Positions 1 through 6,612 of a stretch of 8,480 nucleotides of DNA are shown in pieces. Made by a program: the position numbers and the translations under genes. A model generated the notes under the pieces. The model searched no databases. It was not told the origin of the DNA and worked only from the letters and a program-made list of their open reading frames with translations. Origin of the DNA: Bacillota bacterium (GTDB lineage Bacteria > Bacillota > Clostridia > Christensenellales > Pumilibacteraceae); the NCBI GenBank assembly GCA_009787685.1, contig WQSV01000052.1, forward strand, positions 1-8,480, given 5' to 3'. How positions within the stretch are numbered: the stretch's first letter is position 1; each line of letters opens with the position of its first letter.

Positions 1-384
1 AAAGATATTGAAATTGGAAATATCAGCGTCGCAACTGGAATGGGGACTCTTGAGTTCATCAAGGAAAAGGCAAAAATCTTGACCGATAAGTTTGGTGGAA
101 CAATCAATGTCTTTGGGGTTGAAAACGAATTTTTTGGGCGATCTGTGACCGTTACTGGTCTTGTGGTTGGTTCTGATATAATCAATCAACTAAGAGAAAA
201 GGACATCGGAGAACGATTGCTAATATCATCAGTTATGCTAAAAGACGGTGGAGATTCTGGAAAGGACGATTTGTTTCTTGATAATATGACATTTGAACAG
301 TTTCAAAAGGAGTTAAAAACTTCCGTTATAGTAGTTGACAATTCAGCAAAAGATTTTGTCAGAAAGATTCTAAAAAAGAATTAG
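1..384 (+). CDS. DUF512 protein (radical-SAM associated), C-terminal fragment
   Basis: The frame is open from base 1 to the TAG at 382-384, so this is the last 127 residues of a gene that begins upstream of the window. The internal ATG at 40 is not the true start: the residues before it (ending in NISVATG) belong to the same conserved block. The pattern ATG...F(I)..., then NEFFGRSVTVTGL with VGSDII, then SSVML and FLDNMT is the signature of the DUF512 C-terminal domain. In full-length proteins this follows an N-terminal PDZ-like domain and a radical-SAM-like region (sometimes called a FeS-containing oxidoreductase); neither is visible here. The biochemical function of the family is not established. 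In many Bacillota the gene sits beside der (engA); here it precedes a TM2 protein and ftsY. The family call is firm; the function is unknown. Confidence 0.85.
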   Translation, partial: KDIEIGNISVATGMGTLEFIKEKAKILTDKFGGTINVFGVENEFFGRSVTVTGLVVGSDIINQLREKDIGERLLISSVMLKDGGDSGKDDLFLDNMTFEQFQKELKTSVIVVDNSAKDFVRKILKKN

Positions 385-406
385 TATCACTTGGAGAGAA
401 AATGAT

Positions 407-946
407 ATGGCATTAAAAAAAGCAAAATGTCCACATTGCGAAGCAAATCTTGAATTTGATGACACTAAAAAGGCGATTGCGTGCAGGCAGTGCAAAAATG
501 TTGTCCTTGCAAGAGTTGCGACAGAGCATTTAAAATCGCATGGAAAAATGAAGATTGCGAGTGCAAAAAATCTAGAAAGAGAAAAAAAGAGAAATGAAAT
601 CAGTAAAAAAAGAATTCATGGTGCGGTTGCATTAGCTCTATTAATTGGGTTTGGTAGTCATAATTTTTATCTGGGCTATCTAGCAAAAGCGATTATTCAA
701 CTTGGAATCGGAATAGCTGGTGCGTTGACATTTGTTTTCGTTCTTATTGTGCATGTTTTAATTGCAGATGTCAGCGATGTTTTTCTTCTTTTATTGTTAT
801 CTTCGCTTGCACTTGGCGCCAATTACTTGTGGAGTGTGATTGAAAGCACGATGCTAATTTGTGGTGGAATAAATCGTGATGGCAGAGGTCGAAAATTATT
901 ATATGGCTGTTGTCATCTTTGTAATGAGAAGCATTTAACAAAATGA
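407..946 (+). CDS. Zinc-ribbon / TM2-domain membrane protein
   Basis: This is a 179-residue protein. The N-terminus carries a zinc ribbon with CPHC at residues 8-11 and CRQC at 26-29. A basic, charged linker (about 55-70) follows. The hydrophobic half begins with a TM2-family core: a glycine-rich segment ending in GSHNFYLG (83-90), then a further membrane segment. The W-x-x-I-E near 142-146 stands where TM2 proteins usually have W-x-x-I-D, and is followed by the typical D-G-x-G end (158-161). About 30 extra hydrophobic residues (roughly 108-136) separate the two halves, so three or four membrane passes are likely instead of two. The C-terminus has another cysteine cluster (168, 169, 172). A good SD (GGAGAG, 393-398) lies 8 bases before the ATG, and the gene follows the DUF512 stop by 22 bases, so co-transcription is likely. 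The cellular role is unknown; a membrane-anchored zinc-ribbon protein is as far as the sequence goes. Confidence 0.8.
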   Translation: MALKKAKCPHCEANLEFDDTKKAIACRQCKNVVLARVATEHLKSHGKMKIASAKNLEREKKRNEISKKRIHGAVALALLIGFGSHNFYLGYLAKAIIQLGIGIAGALTFVFVLIVHVLIADVSDVFLLLLLSSLALGANYLWSVIESTMLICGGINRDGRGRKLLYGCCHLCNEKHLTK

Positions 947-951
947 ATCAT

Positions 952-964
952 GCAGTGAGACTGC
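952..964 (+). repeat. Short perfect hairpin upstream of ftsY
   Basis: GCAGT (952-956), loop GAG, ACTGC (960-964) form a perfect 5-bp stem with a 3-base loop. It sits just after the stop of the TM2 gene, at the start of a 102-bp gap (947-1048) that looks GC-richer than its surroundings up to about 1018. A second weak stem, CGAG/CTCG (999-1002 with 1010-1013), lies downstream. No T-tract follows, so it does not look like a factor-independent terminator. I recognise no known riboswitch or RNA family in it. Confidence 0.35.
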
Positions 965-1048
965 GAAGTGTCGGGCTAAAGGTGGGCGCCAAAGATTGCG
1001 AGGAATTAACTCGAAACGGTTTTAAAAAACAAAAGGAATCTAAAAAAA

Positions 1049-1951
1049 ATGGGATTATTTTCAAAAATAAAAAATGCATTAAAAAAGACAAAAGATGTCA
1101 TCGGGTTCAAACTTAATCAAGTTTTTACTGGCGGTGTCTTGGACGACGAGTTTTATGAAGAGTTGGAATACACACTTATTGCATCTGATGTTGGGTCAGA
1201 AACGACTGAAATAATAATTGAACGTCTTAAAGAAGTAATCAATAAAAAACTACTTCGTGACCGTGAACCAACTAAACAAGAGCTTAAAATTCTCATGAAA
1301 GAGATGCTTGAAGAGAATGAACTTCCAGAATATAAGTATCCAATGGTTCTTCTCATTGCTGGCGTCAACGGTGTTGGAAAAACGACATGCATTGGAAAAC
1401 TTGCTCACAAGTTCACAAAAGAAGGAAAGTCTGTCACCATTGTCGCAGCGGATACGTTTCGAGCCGCTGCTGCTGACCAGTTGACTGTTTGGTCGGAAAG
1501 GGCGAATGTCAAGATCATCAAGCATGCCGAGGGCGCGGACCCCGGGGCTGTTGTCTATGATGCGGTGAAAAGTGCGAAAAGCAAAGGCACTGATATTCTT
1601 CTTGTTGATACTGCGGGAAGACTTCACAACAAAAAGAACCTGTTGGAGGAATTGAAGAAAATAACTCGCATAATCGAGAGAGAATATCCAGAAGCAATGA
1701 GACTCAACTACATTGTTCTTGATTCAACAACTGGACAAAATGCAATCTCGCAAGTCGATGTTTTTGACGAAGCAATAGACATTGACGGAATCATTTTGAC
1801 AAAACTTGATGGCACCGCAAAAGGCGGAGTTGTCCTTGCAATATCGGGCGAGTTAAGCGTCCCAGTCGTTTATGTTGGAGTCGGTGAGCAAATTGACGAC
1901 CTTGAGGATTTCAACGCTCAAGGCTTTGTTGAGGGAATATTTGAAGCATAA
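1049..1951 (+). CDS. ftsY: Signal recognition particle receptor FtsY
   Basis: FtsY is the membrane-associated SRP receptor GTPase. It docks Ffh-bound ribosomes at the translocon during co-translational membrane-protein insertion, and the Ffh-FtsY pair activate each other's GTPase. The 300-residue protein shows the four-helix N domain (about 1-90) and then the G domain: P-loop GVNGVGKTT (105-113), the DTFRAAAADQL insertion-box motif (135-145), DTAGR (187-191), the DSTTGQNA stretch (225-232), TKLDGTAKGG (251-260) and the FtsY-type ending GVGEQIDDL (277-285). That ending, and the absence of an M domain, separate it from Ffh. It lacks the long acidic A domain of enterobacterial FtsY, as is usual in Gram-positives; the short N-terminal amphipathic stretch (MGLFSKIKNALKK) probably contacts lipid. 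An AAGGA site (1033-1037) lies 11 bases before the ATG. The usual neighbours smc, ylxM and ffh are absent from the window. Confidence 0.97.
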   Translation: MGLFSKIKNALKKTKDVIGFKLNQVFTGGVLDDEFYEELEYTLIASDVGSETTEIIIERLKEVINKKLLRDREPTKQELKILMKEMLEENELPEYKYPMVLLIAGVNGVGKTTCIGKLAHKFTKEGKSVTIVAADTFRAAAADQLTVWSERANVKIIKHAEGADPGAVVYDAVKSAKSKGTDILLVDTAGRLHNKKNLLEELKKITRIIEREYPEAMRLNYIVLDSTTGQNAISQVDVFDEAIDIDGIILTKLDGTAKGGVVLAISGELSVPVVYVGVGEQIDDLEDFNAQGFVEGIFEA

Positions 1952-2020
1952 TCAAATATCATGTCAGAGATAACGTGCAAAAAAACAGATGAAAAATGAA
2001 AAAACGAAGGATTTAAAACA

Positions 2021-2470
2021 ATGAAAAAAAACAATCAAAAATGGGACAAAAGATTCATGGATATGGCTAGTCTTGTTGGAACATGGTCGAGTTGTATTCG
2101 TCGGAAAGTCGGAGCTGTCATTGTTCTGGACAAAAGAATTTTGACAACAGGATATAATGGCGCGTCAAGCGGAATTGTTAGTTGCACTGAAAGAGAAGAG
2201 TGCATCAGAGAGATGAAGAAAATCAAAAGCGGAACAATGCACGAATTTTGTTATGCTGCTCATGCTGAACAGAACGCAATAGTTCAAGCCGCGAGAACTG
2301 GAACTAATATATTCGGGGCAACTCTTTATTGCACTCATCAACCCTGTGGAATTTGCACAAGAATGATTATAAATTCGGGTATCAAAAGAATAGTATTTAA
2401 AGATGACTATCCAGATGAATTTTCACGCAAACTATTAAGTGAAGCGAATATTGAAATTTGTGTTTTCTAG
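2021..2470 (+). CDS. comEB: dCMP deaminase (ComEB family)
   Basis: This cytosolic zinc enzyme converts dCMP to dUMP, feeding thymidylate synthesis (EC 3.5.4.12). The 149-residue length is typical of the family. The catalytic zinc site is complete: HAE at residues 81-83 (His81 as ligand, Glu83 as proton shuttle) and PCGIC at 108-112 (Cys109 and Cys112 as ligands). The N-terminal block (W-D-x-x-F-M, then S-x-x-x-R-x-x-V-G-A-V, then GYNG at 44-47) is the dCMP deaminase form and not the cytidine or tRNA-adenosine deaminase form. Further Cys residues (25, 55, 61) may serve the second zinc site seen in some dCMP deaminases. An AAGGA site (2007-2011) lies 9 bases before the ATG. The gene ends 24 bases before mcsA, which implies one transcript. 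The 'com' name reflects the Bacillus locus; no competence function is implied here. Confidence 0.93.
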   Translation: MKKNNQKWDKRFMDMASLVGTWSSCIRRKVGAVIVLDKRILTTGYNGASSGIVSCTEREECIREMKKIKSGTMHEFCYAAHAEQNAIVQAARTGTNIFGATLYCTHQPCGICTRMIINSGIKRIVFKDDYPDEFSRKLLSEANIEICVF

Positions 2471-2494
2471 TAATCAAAAAAGGACAAAAATATA

Positions 2495-2983
2495 ATGCAA
2501 GTGAAATGTGACAATTGCAAAGTCAATTATGCAAACTACCACACTATTAAAAAAGTGAACGGGCAAACCACACAAAAGCATTTGTGTGGTGCTTGTCATG
2601 AAAAAATGTCTTCAGGATTATTTGGAGATGTTTCAAGTATATTTTCGGGATTCAAAAATTTTCTTGGAACACCGTCAAGAAACATCAGAGAAGTTTGCTC
2701 AAAATGCGGAACTACGGGAGAAGAATTTTTGGAAATGGGGTCGCTTGGTTGTCCAAAATGCTATCAAGATATGCAAGACCTGGTTCTTCCAATCATTCAT
2801 CAAGTCCAAGGCTCACTCGAACATGTTGAAGATGAATTTGTTTCAAAAGGTGTTCTTGAAACTGATGATTTCCCGCAACTGACAGAACTTCAAAAATTGA
2901 AAAGAGAACTTGAAAGAGCAATTAAAGAAGAGAACTATGAAGAAGCGGCAGTCATTCGTGATAAAATAAGAAATATTGACTAA
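2495..2983 (+). CDS. mcsA: McsA, activator of protein-arginine kinase McsB
   Basis: McsA is a zinc-binding adaptor that binds McsB, stimulates its arginine kinase activity and, in Bacillus, also contacts the heat-shock repressor CtsR. The 162-residue protein has the expected architecture: four CxxC pairs (Cys5/8, 31/34, 68/71, 86/89), forming two zinc-binding modules, and a C-terminal UVR motif (about 132-160) with the pattern E-x-x-Y-E-E-A-A-x-x-R-D. An AAGGA site (2480-2484) lies 10 bases before the ATG. The UVR motif resembles the M-domain motif of ClpC encoded downstream (ClpC residues about 415-445), in line with both belonging to one McsB/ClpC-interacting system. It is flanked by comEB and mcsB with short gaps. 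The perfect 10-bp inverted repeat at 2567-2590 lies over the codons of residues 25-32. Confidence 0.94.
   Translation: MQVKCDNCKVNYANYHTIKKVNGQTTQKHLCGACHEKMSSGLFGDVSSIFSGFKNFLGTPSRNIREVCSKCGTTGEEFLEMGSLGCPKCYQDMQDLVLPIIHQVQGSLEHVEDEFVSKGVLETDDFPQLTELQKLKRELERAIKEENYEEAAVIRDKIRNID
2567..2590 (+). repeat. Perfect 10-bp inverted repeat inside mcsA
   Basis: ACCACACAAA (2567-2576) is followed by the four bases AGCA and the exact reverse complement TTTGTGTGGT (2581-2590). As RNA it would be a 10-bp stem with a tetraloop, about 70 bases into the mcsA coding sequence. The dyad is also the right size for a dimeric DNA-binding protein. Its CACACAAAA core (2569-2577) recurs in the clpC leader and downstream of thiI. 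No function is known. Confidence 0.7.
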
Positions 2984-3019
2984 CGTGTGCCACGCATACT
3001 ATTTGAAAGTGAAACAAAA

Positions 3020-4033
3020 ATGGAAAAAAATAATTTAAACGATATTGTTTTATCAAGCAGAATTAGGCTCGCAAGAAATATTGAGGGTTTAAATTTTGCG
3101 TCCAAACTTGACCTTGCGAGTGCTAATATGTTGCCTAGGCGAGTCTATGAAGCACTTGGTTCGTCTGACACATATTTGTTATATCGCATGAAAGACATCA
3201 GCGAAATTGATGCTCATGTTTTGAAAGAAAAACATCTCATCAGTGAAGATTTGATTTTAAACAATCAAACTGGTGCCGCGGTTATCAATGAGAGAGAGAA
3301 TGTGAGCATACTTGTCAACGAAGAGGACCATGTGAGACTTCAATGCATTGAACGAGGTTTTTCGCTTGCGGACGCTCATGAAATAATGCTTGCTGTTGAC
3401 AATGTTTTGAAAAGAAAAATCAATTTTGCCCATTCAAAAAAACTTGGCTATTTGACGGCTTGTCCAACAAATGTTGGAACTGGAATGCGCGCATCAGTCA
3501 TGATGTTTTTGCCGGGGCTTGCGATATTTAGCAGCCTTGAAAAGTGCTTGAATGCTATTTCTCGCTTAAATATGACCATTCGTGGAGTTTATGGAGAGGG
3601 TAGTTCGGCATCTGGATATATTTTTCAGCTATCGAATCAAAAGTCATTGGGGCTTACGTCTAGTCAAATTATTGAAGCGGTTGAAGCGAGTTGTCTTCAC
3701 ATTATTGACGCAGAATTCCGTGCAAGAGAAAGTCTCTACAAATCTTCGCCAAGCGAATTGAAAGACAAAATTTGGCGAGCATATGGAGTTTTGACGAATG
3801 CTTATTCGCTATCATCTGGAGAATTCATGGAATTGTTTGCCCTTGTTAAACTTGGCATCTACTATGGGTTCTTGAAAGCAAGTAATATTGAAAGACTAGA
3901 CACTCTTTTGGTCAATGCTCAGTCTTACAGCATTTCAAGCCTTTCGGGAAAAAATCTCGACACGGATGAAAGGGATTTTTATCGCGCAAGCTATGTCGCA
4001 AAAGTATTGGGACAAATAACGAAAAAAAATTAA
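3020..4033 (+). CDS. mcsB: Protein-arginine kinase McsB
   Basis: McsB phosphorylates arginine residues on damaged proteins and on regulators (EC 2.7.14.1); the phosphoarginine mark sends them to ClpC-ClpP. The fold is a phosphagen-kinase domain. Numbered from ATG 3020 (337 residues), the sequence shows the N-terminal DIVLSSRIRLARN block (8-20), NEEDHVR (100-106), CPTNVGTG (148-155, with the catalytic-site Cys148), YGEGS (191-195, with Glu193) and, near the C-terminus, RDFYRA (318-323). The last is the RDxxRA motif that binds phosphoarginine and drives allosteric activation. A GTG at 2987, 3 bases after the mcsA stop, keeps the frame open for 11 more residues. I prefer ATG 3020 because GAAAGTGA (3005-3012) precedes it at a normal distance, while no SD precedes the GTG. 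Bacillus McsB has about 15 more residues before the first motif, so the longer form cannot be excluded. Confidence 0.95.
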   Translation: MEKNNLNDIVLSSRIRLARNIEGLNFASKLDLASANMLPRRVYEALGSSDTYLLYRMKDISEIDAHVLKEKHLISEDLILNNQTGAAVINERENVSILVNEEDHVRLQCIERGFSLADAHEIMLAVDNVLKRKINFAHSKKLGYLTACPTNVGTGMRASVMMFLPGLAIFSSLEKCLNAISRLNMTIRGVYGEGSSASGYIFQLSNQKSLGLTSSQIIEAVEASCLHIIDAEFRARESLYKSSPSELKDKIWRAYGVLTNAYSLSSGEFMELFALVKLGIYYGFLKASNIERLDTLLVNAQSYSISSLSGKNLDTDERDFYRASYVAKVLGQITKKN

Positions 4034-4072
4034 CAAACATTTAAATAATGCGGGACATCTACTCATATGCAT

Positions 4073-4119
4073 GGTGCAAAGTTGGTGTAATAATTCACAC
4101 AAAATGATGGTGTTTGCAC
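4073..4119 (+). promoter_or_regulatory. Nested inverted repeat in the clpC upstream region
   Basis: The outer arms GTGCAAA (4074-4080) and TTTGCAC (4113-4119) are perfect 7-bp complements. Nested inside are TTGGTGT (4082-4088) and ACACAA (4097-4102), which pair apart from one bulged G. The same stretch carries a direct repeat GGTGCAA (4073-4079) and GGTGTAA (4084-4090) with 11-bp spacing. It lies between mcsB and clpC, where an operator or a structured leader is expected. I could not assign a convincing -35/-10 pair for clpC, so whether this acts as DNA or RNA is open. Confidence 0.45.
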
Positions 4120-4137
4120 AAGTATATAAGGGGTAAT

Positions 4138-4168
4138 GTCACCGTATAAAATTAATGGTTTATGTGAC
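4138..4168 (+). promoter_or_regulatory. Hairpin just upstream of the clpC Shine-Dalgarno
   Basis: GTCAC (4138-4142) pairs with GTGAC (4164-4168), and ATAAA (4146-4150) pairs with TTTAT (4159-4163). This gives a stacked 10-bp stem with a three-base bulge (4143-4145) and an eight-base loop. It ends 2 bases before the SD. The arm TCACC (4139-4143) is also an exact complement of GGTGA (4174-4178) inside the SD, so two exclusive pairings are possible. This fits a translational switch or thermometer for clpC, but that is inference only. Confidence 0.4.
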
Positions 4169-4170
4169 TC

Positions 4171-4180
4171 GGAGGTGATT
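4171..4180 (+). promoter_or_regulatory. Exceptionally strong Shine-Dalgarno of clpC
   Basis: GGAGGTGATT is complementary over all ten bases to the conserved 3' end of bacterial 16S rRNA, and ends 5 bases before ATG 4186. Every other gene here has a 4- to 6-base match or less, so this site stands out. It fixes the clpC start and implies a high translation capacity when the site is accessible. Confidence 0.9.
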
Positions 4181-4185
4181 CGCAA

Positions 4186-6612
4186 ATGCAATATTCAGTA
4201 ACAGAAAGTTTAAAAAAAGCACTAGATTTAGCGCATGAAATAGCAAAAAAATATTCCAATCCAGAGATTGGAACGGAGCATATTTTGTATGGAATTTTGG
4301 TTGAAGGGAAGTCCTATTCAGCGAGCGTTTTGCGCGAGTTGGGAATGACGAAAGAAGGTCTTCACGAATTCTACAAAGAACATGAAGGTGTTGAAATACT
4401 CGGCGATATTGATTTCACAGCAAAAGTGAAACAAATGTTTTCTCATGCTGGACAACTCGCGAAAGGAACGGGGACATCTCAAGTCACAACTGAACACTTG
4501 TTTTATTGCATGCTTCAAGACGGAGCATCAATTGCGTGGCATATTTTGCGTGGACACTATAAAGCAGACATGCATGGACTTTCGGAACAAATAAAAAAAC
4601 ATGCCAAAACTGTTCAACAAGCAGACACAACTGGACGAGGAGTCAAACCGCTTCCAGCTCAGTTAAAGGACTTAGGACAGGATTTAACGCAAAGGGCATC
4701 GGAGGGAAAAATCGATCCAGTCATTGGAAGGGGCGAAGAGATTGAGAGAATCATTCAAATACTTTGCAGAAAAACAAAAAACAATCCAGTGCTTATTGGT
4801 GAGCCGGGAGTTGGAAAAAGCGCAGTTGTTGAAGGGCTTTCTCTTGCGATAGTCGAAGGTCGTGTTCCAGACTTATTAAAAGACAAAATCATTTTCACTC
4901 TTGAAATTGGGGCTCTTGTTGCGGGAACGAAGTATCGTGGTGCGCTTGAAGAAAGATTGAAAAATGCAATTGACCTTATCATGCACCAAAAGAATATTAT
5001 TGTTTTCATTGATGAACTCCACACTCTTGCTCAAGCTGGCTCAAAAGAAGGAGAAGTGACTCCTGCTGACATTTTGAAACCATATCTTGCAAGAGGAGAG
5101 TTGCAGACAATCGGAGCAACAACAACTGACGAATACCGCAAGTTTATTGAAAAAGACAAAGGGCTTGAAAGAAGATTTCAACCAATCACAGTTGCTCCAC
5201 CATCGGTTGAAGAAACCATAAAAATACTCCACGGTATTCGTGAAAACTATGAAGCGTTTCACAAGGTGAAGGTGACTGACAGTGCCTTAGAGGCGGCGGC
5301 GAAACTCTCAGACCGTTATATCATGGATAGGTTTTTGCCAGACAAGGCGATTGACCTTATTGACGAGGCGATGTCAAGAGCGAAAGTCAACTCCTACACC
5401 GCGCCTCCAAACATGAAAGAACTTGAAGAAAAACTTGCAGAGATTGAAAACAAAAAACAAGAAGCAATCAAGAGCGAAGATTTTTCAAAAGCAAGCACAC
5501 TTCGAGATGAGGGCAAAAAAATTCTTGAAGAAATTGAACAAATAAAACTTAATTGGTCAAAGAATAGTGAGCGTGCGTTTGGTGAAATAACTGAAGAAGA
5601 TGTTGCTCAAATCATTGCAAAGTGGACGAAAATTCCTTTGACCAGATTAACTGAAACTGAAAGTCAACGACTTGTTGGCTTGGAAGAAATTTTAAAAGGG
5701 AGAGTCATTGGTCAAGATGAAGCGGTTGTTAATGTTTCAAAATCAATAAGGCGTGCAAGAGCGGGACTCAAAGACCCGAATCGCCCAATTGGATCATTCA
5801 TTTTCCTAGGTCCCACTGGTGTTGGAAAAACGGAATTAACAAAAGCATTAACCGAAGCATTGTTTGATGACGAAAGTGCAATCATTCGACTTGACATGAG
5901 TGAATACATGGAGGCACATTCAATTTCAAAACTAATCGGTTCACCTCCGGGATATATTGGACATGATGACGGTGGACAGTTGACAGAGCAGGTGAGACGC
6001 AAACCGTATTCAGTTGTTTTGTTTGATGAAATTGAAAAAGGACACCCAGATATTTATAACACGCTTCTTCAAATCCTTGACGACGGAAGATTGACCGATT
6101 CGCAAGGAAGAGTCGTTTCATTCAAAAACTGTCTCATCATAATGACGAGTAATGTTGGTGTGAGTGACCTCAAATTCAAAAAAAGCGCACTAGGTTTTGC
6201 AACTGAAGAAAATCAATCGAAGAAAGAAGAAGACGCAACAAGAGAAATTTTGATGAATGGATTGAAAAATAAATTTCGCCCAGAATTTCTCAATCGTGTT
6301 GATGCTGTGACGATTTTCAAAAACCTCACAAAAGATGATATCAAAAAAATCGCAATAATGCTTTTGAAAAAAACTGAGAAAAATCTTGGGGAGAAAAATA
6401 TTAGGCTGGAACTTTCAAAAGAAGCAATGAATCACATCATTGAAAAAGGCTATGACGTTGAATATGGCGCTCGTCCGCTAAGACGCGCAATCGAGCAAAC
6501 CATAGATGATGCCATTGCTGAAAACATTCTCGATGGCACAATCAAAGAAGGTGACACCGCCCTAATAGATTTTAAGAATGACAAAATAGTTGTCAAAACT
6601 CGAAAGAAATAA
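4186..6612 (+). CDS. clpC: ATP-dependent unfoldase ClpC (Hsp100, ClpP partner)
   Basis: ClpC is a hexameric AAA+ unfoldase that feeds marked or adaptor-bound proteins into ClpP in the cytosol. The 808-residue length is normal. Domains in order: an N domain of two Clp_N repeats (about 1-145), with TEH motifs at 30-32 and 102-104 whose glutamates match the phosphoarginine-pocket positions; D1 with Walker A GEPGVGKS (205-212), Walker B VFIDE (273-277) and the arginine-finger region ERRF (328-331); an M domain with a UVR-like coiled coil (about 405-460), retaining the Phe433 and Arg440 positions that govern resting-state assembly and adaptor binding; and D2 with Walker A GPTGVGKT (542-549), Walker B VLFDE (611-615) and sensor-2 GARPLRR (761-767). 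An LGF tripeptide (669-671) lies in the loop that docks into ClpP, so this is a protease partner and not a ClpB-type disaggregase. Translation starts behind a perfect SD. The stop abuts the thiI start. Confidence 0.98.
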   Translation: MQYSVTESLKKALDLAHEIAKKYSNPEIGTEHILYGILVEGKSYSASVLRELGMTKEGLHEFYKEHEGVEILGDIDFTAKVKQMFSHAGQLAKGTGTSQVTTEHLFYCMLQDGASIAWHILRGHYKADMHGLSEQIKKHAKTVQQADTTGRGVKPLPAQLKDLGQDLTQRASEGKIDPVIGRGEEIERIIQILCRKTKNNPVLIGEPGVGKSAVVEGLSLAIVEGRVPDLLKDKIIFTLEIGALVAGTKYRGALEERLKNAIDLIMHQKNIIVFIDELHTLAQAGSKEGEVTPADILKPYLARGELQTIGATTTDEYRKFIEKDKGLERRFQPITVAPPSVEETIKILHGIRENYEAFHKVKVTDSALEAAAKLSDRYIMDRFLPDKAIDLIDEAMSRAKVNSYTAPPNMKELEEKLAEIENKKQEAIKSEDFSKASTLRDEGKKILEEIEQIKLNWSKNSERAFGEITEEDVAQIIAKWTKIPLTRLTETESQRLVGLEEILKGRVIGQDEAVVNVSKSIRRARAGLKDPNRPIGSFIFLGPTGVGKTELTKALTEALFDDESAIIRLDMSEYMEAHSISKLIGSPPGYIGHDDGGQLTEQVRRKPYSVVLFDEIEKGHPDIYNTLLQILDDGRLTDSQGRVVSFKNCLIIMTSNVGVSDLKFKKSALGFATEENQSKKEEDATREILMNGLKNKFRPEFLNRVDAVTIFKNLTKDDIKKIAIMLLKKTEKNLGEKNIRLELSKEAMNHIIEKGYDVEYGARPLRRAIEQTIDDAIAENILDGTIKEGDTALIDFKNDKIVVKTRKK

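Noticed and set aside
943..1116. 57-codon open frame starting in an ATGA overlap with the TM2 gene stop and running into ftsY
   Set aside because: It overlaps ftsY by 68 bases out of frame, turns lysine/asparagine-rich where it copies the A-rich ftsY leader, and has no recognisable domain. The ATGA overlap is the only point in its favour.
2586..2882. Open frame inside mcsA in another frame
   Set aside because: It lies wholly within the well-supported mcsA gene, has no family resemblance and no SD.
4145..4150. TATAAA as a -10 box for clpC
   Set aside because: No acceptable -35 lies 16-18 bp upstream. Other AT-rich hexamers in 4040-4130 are equally unconvincing, so no clpC promoter is called.
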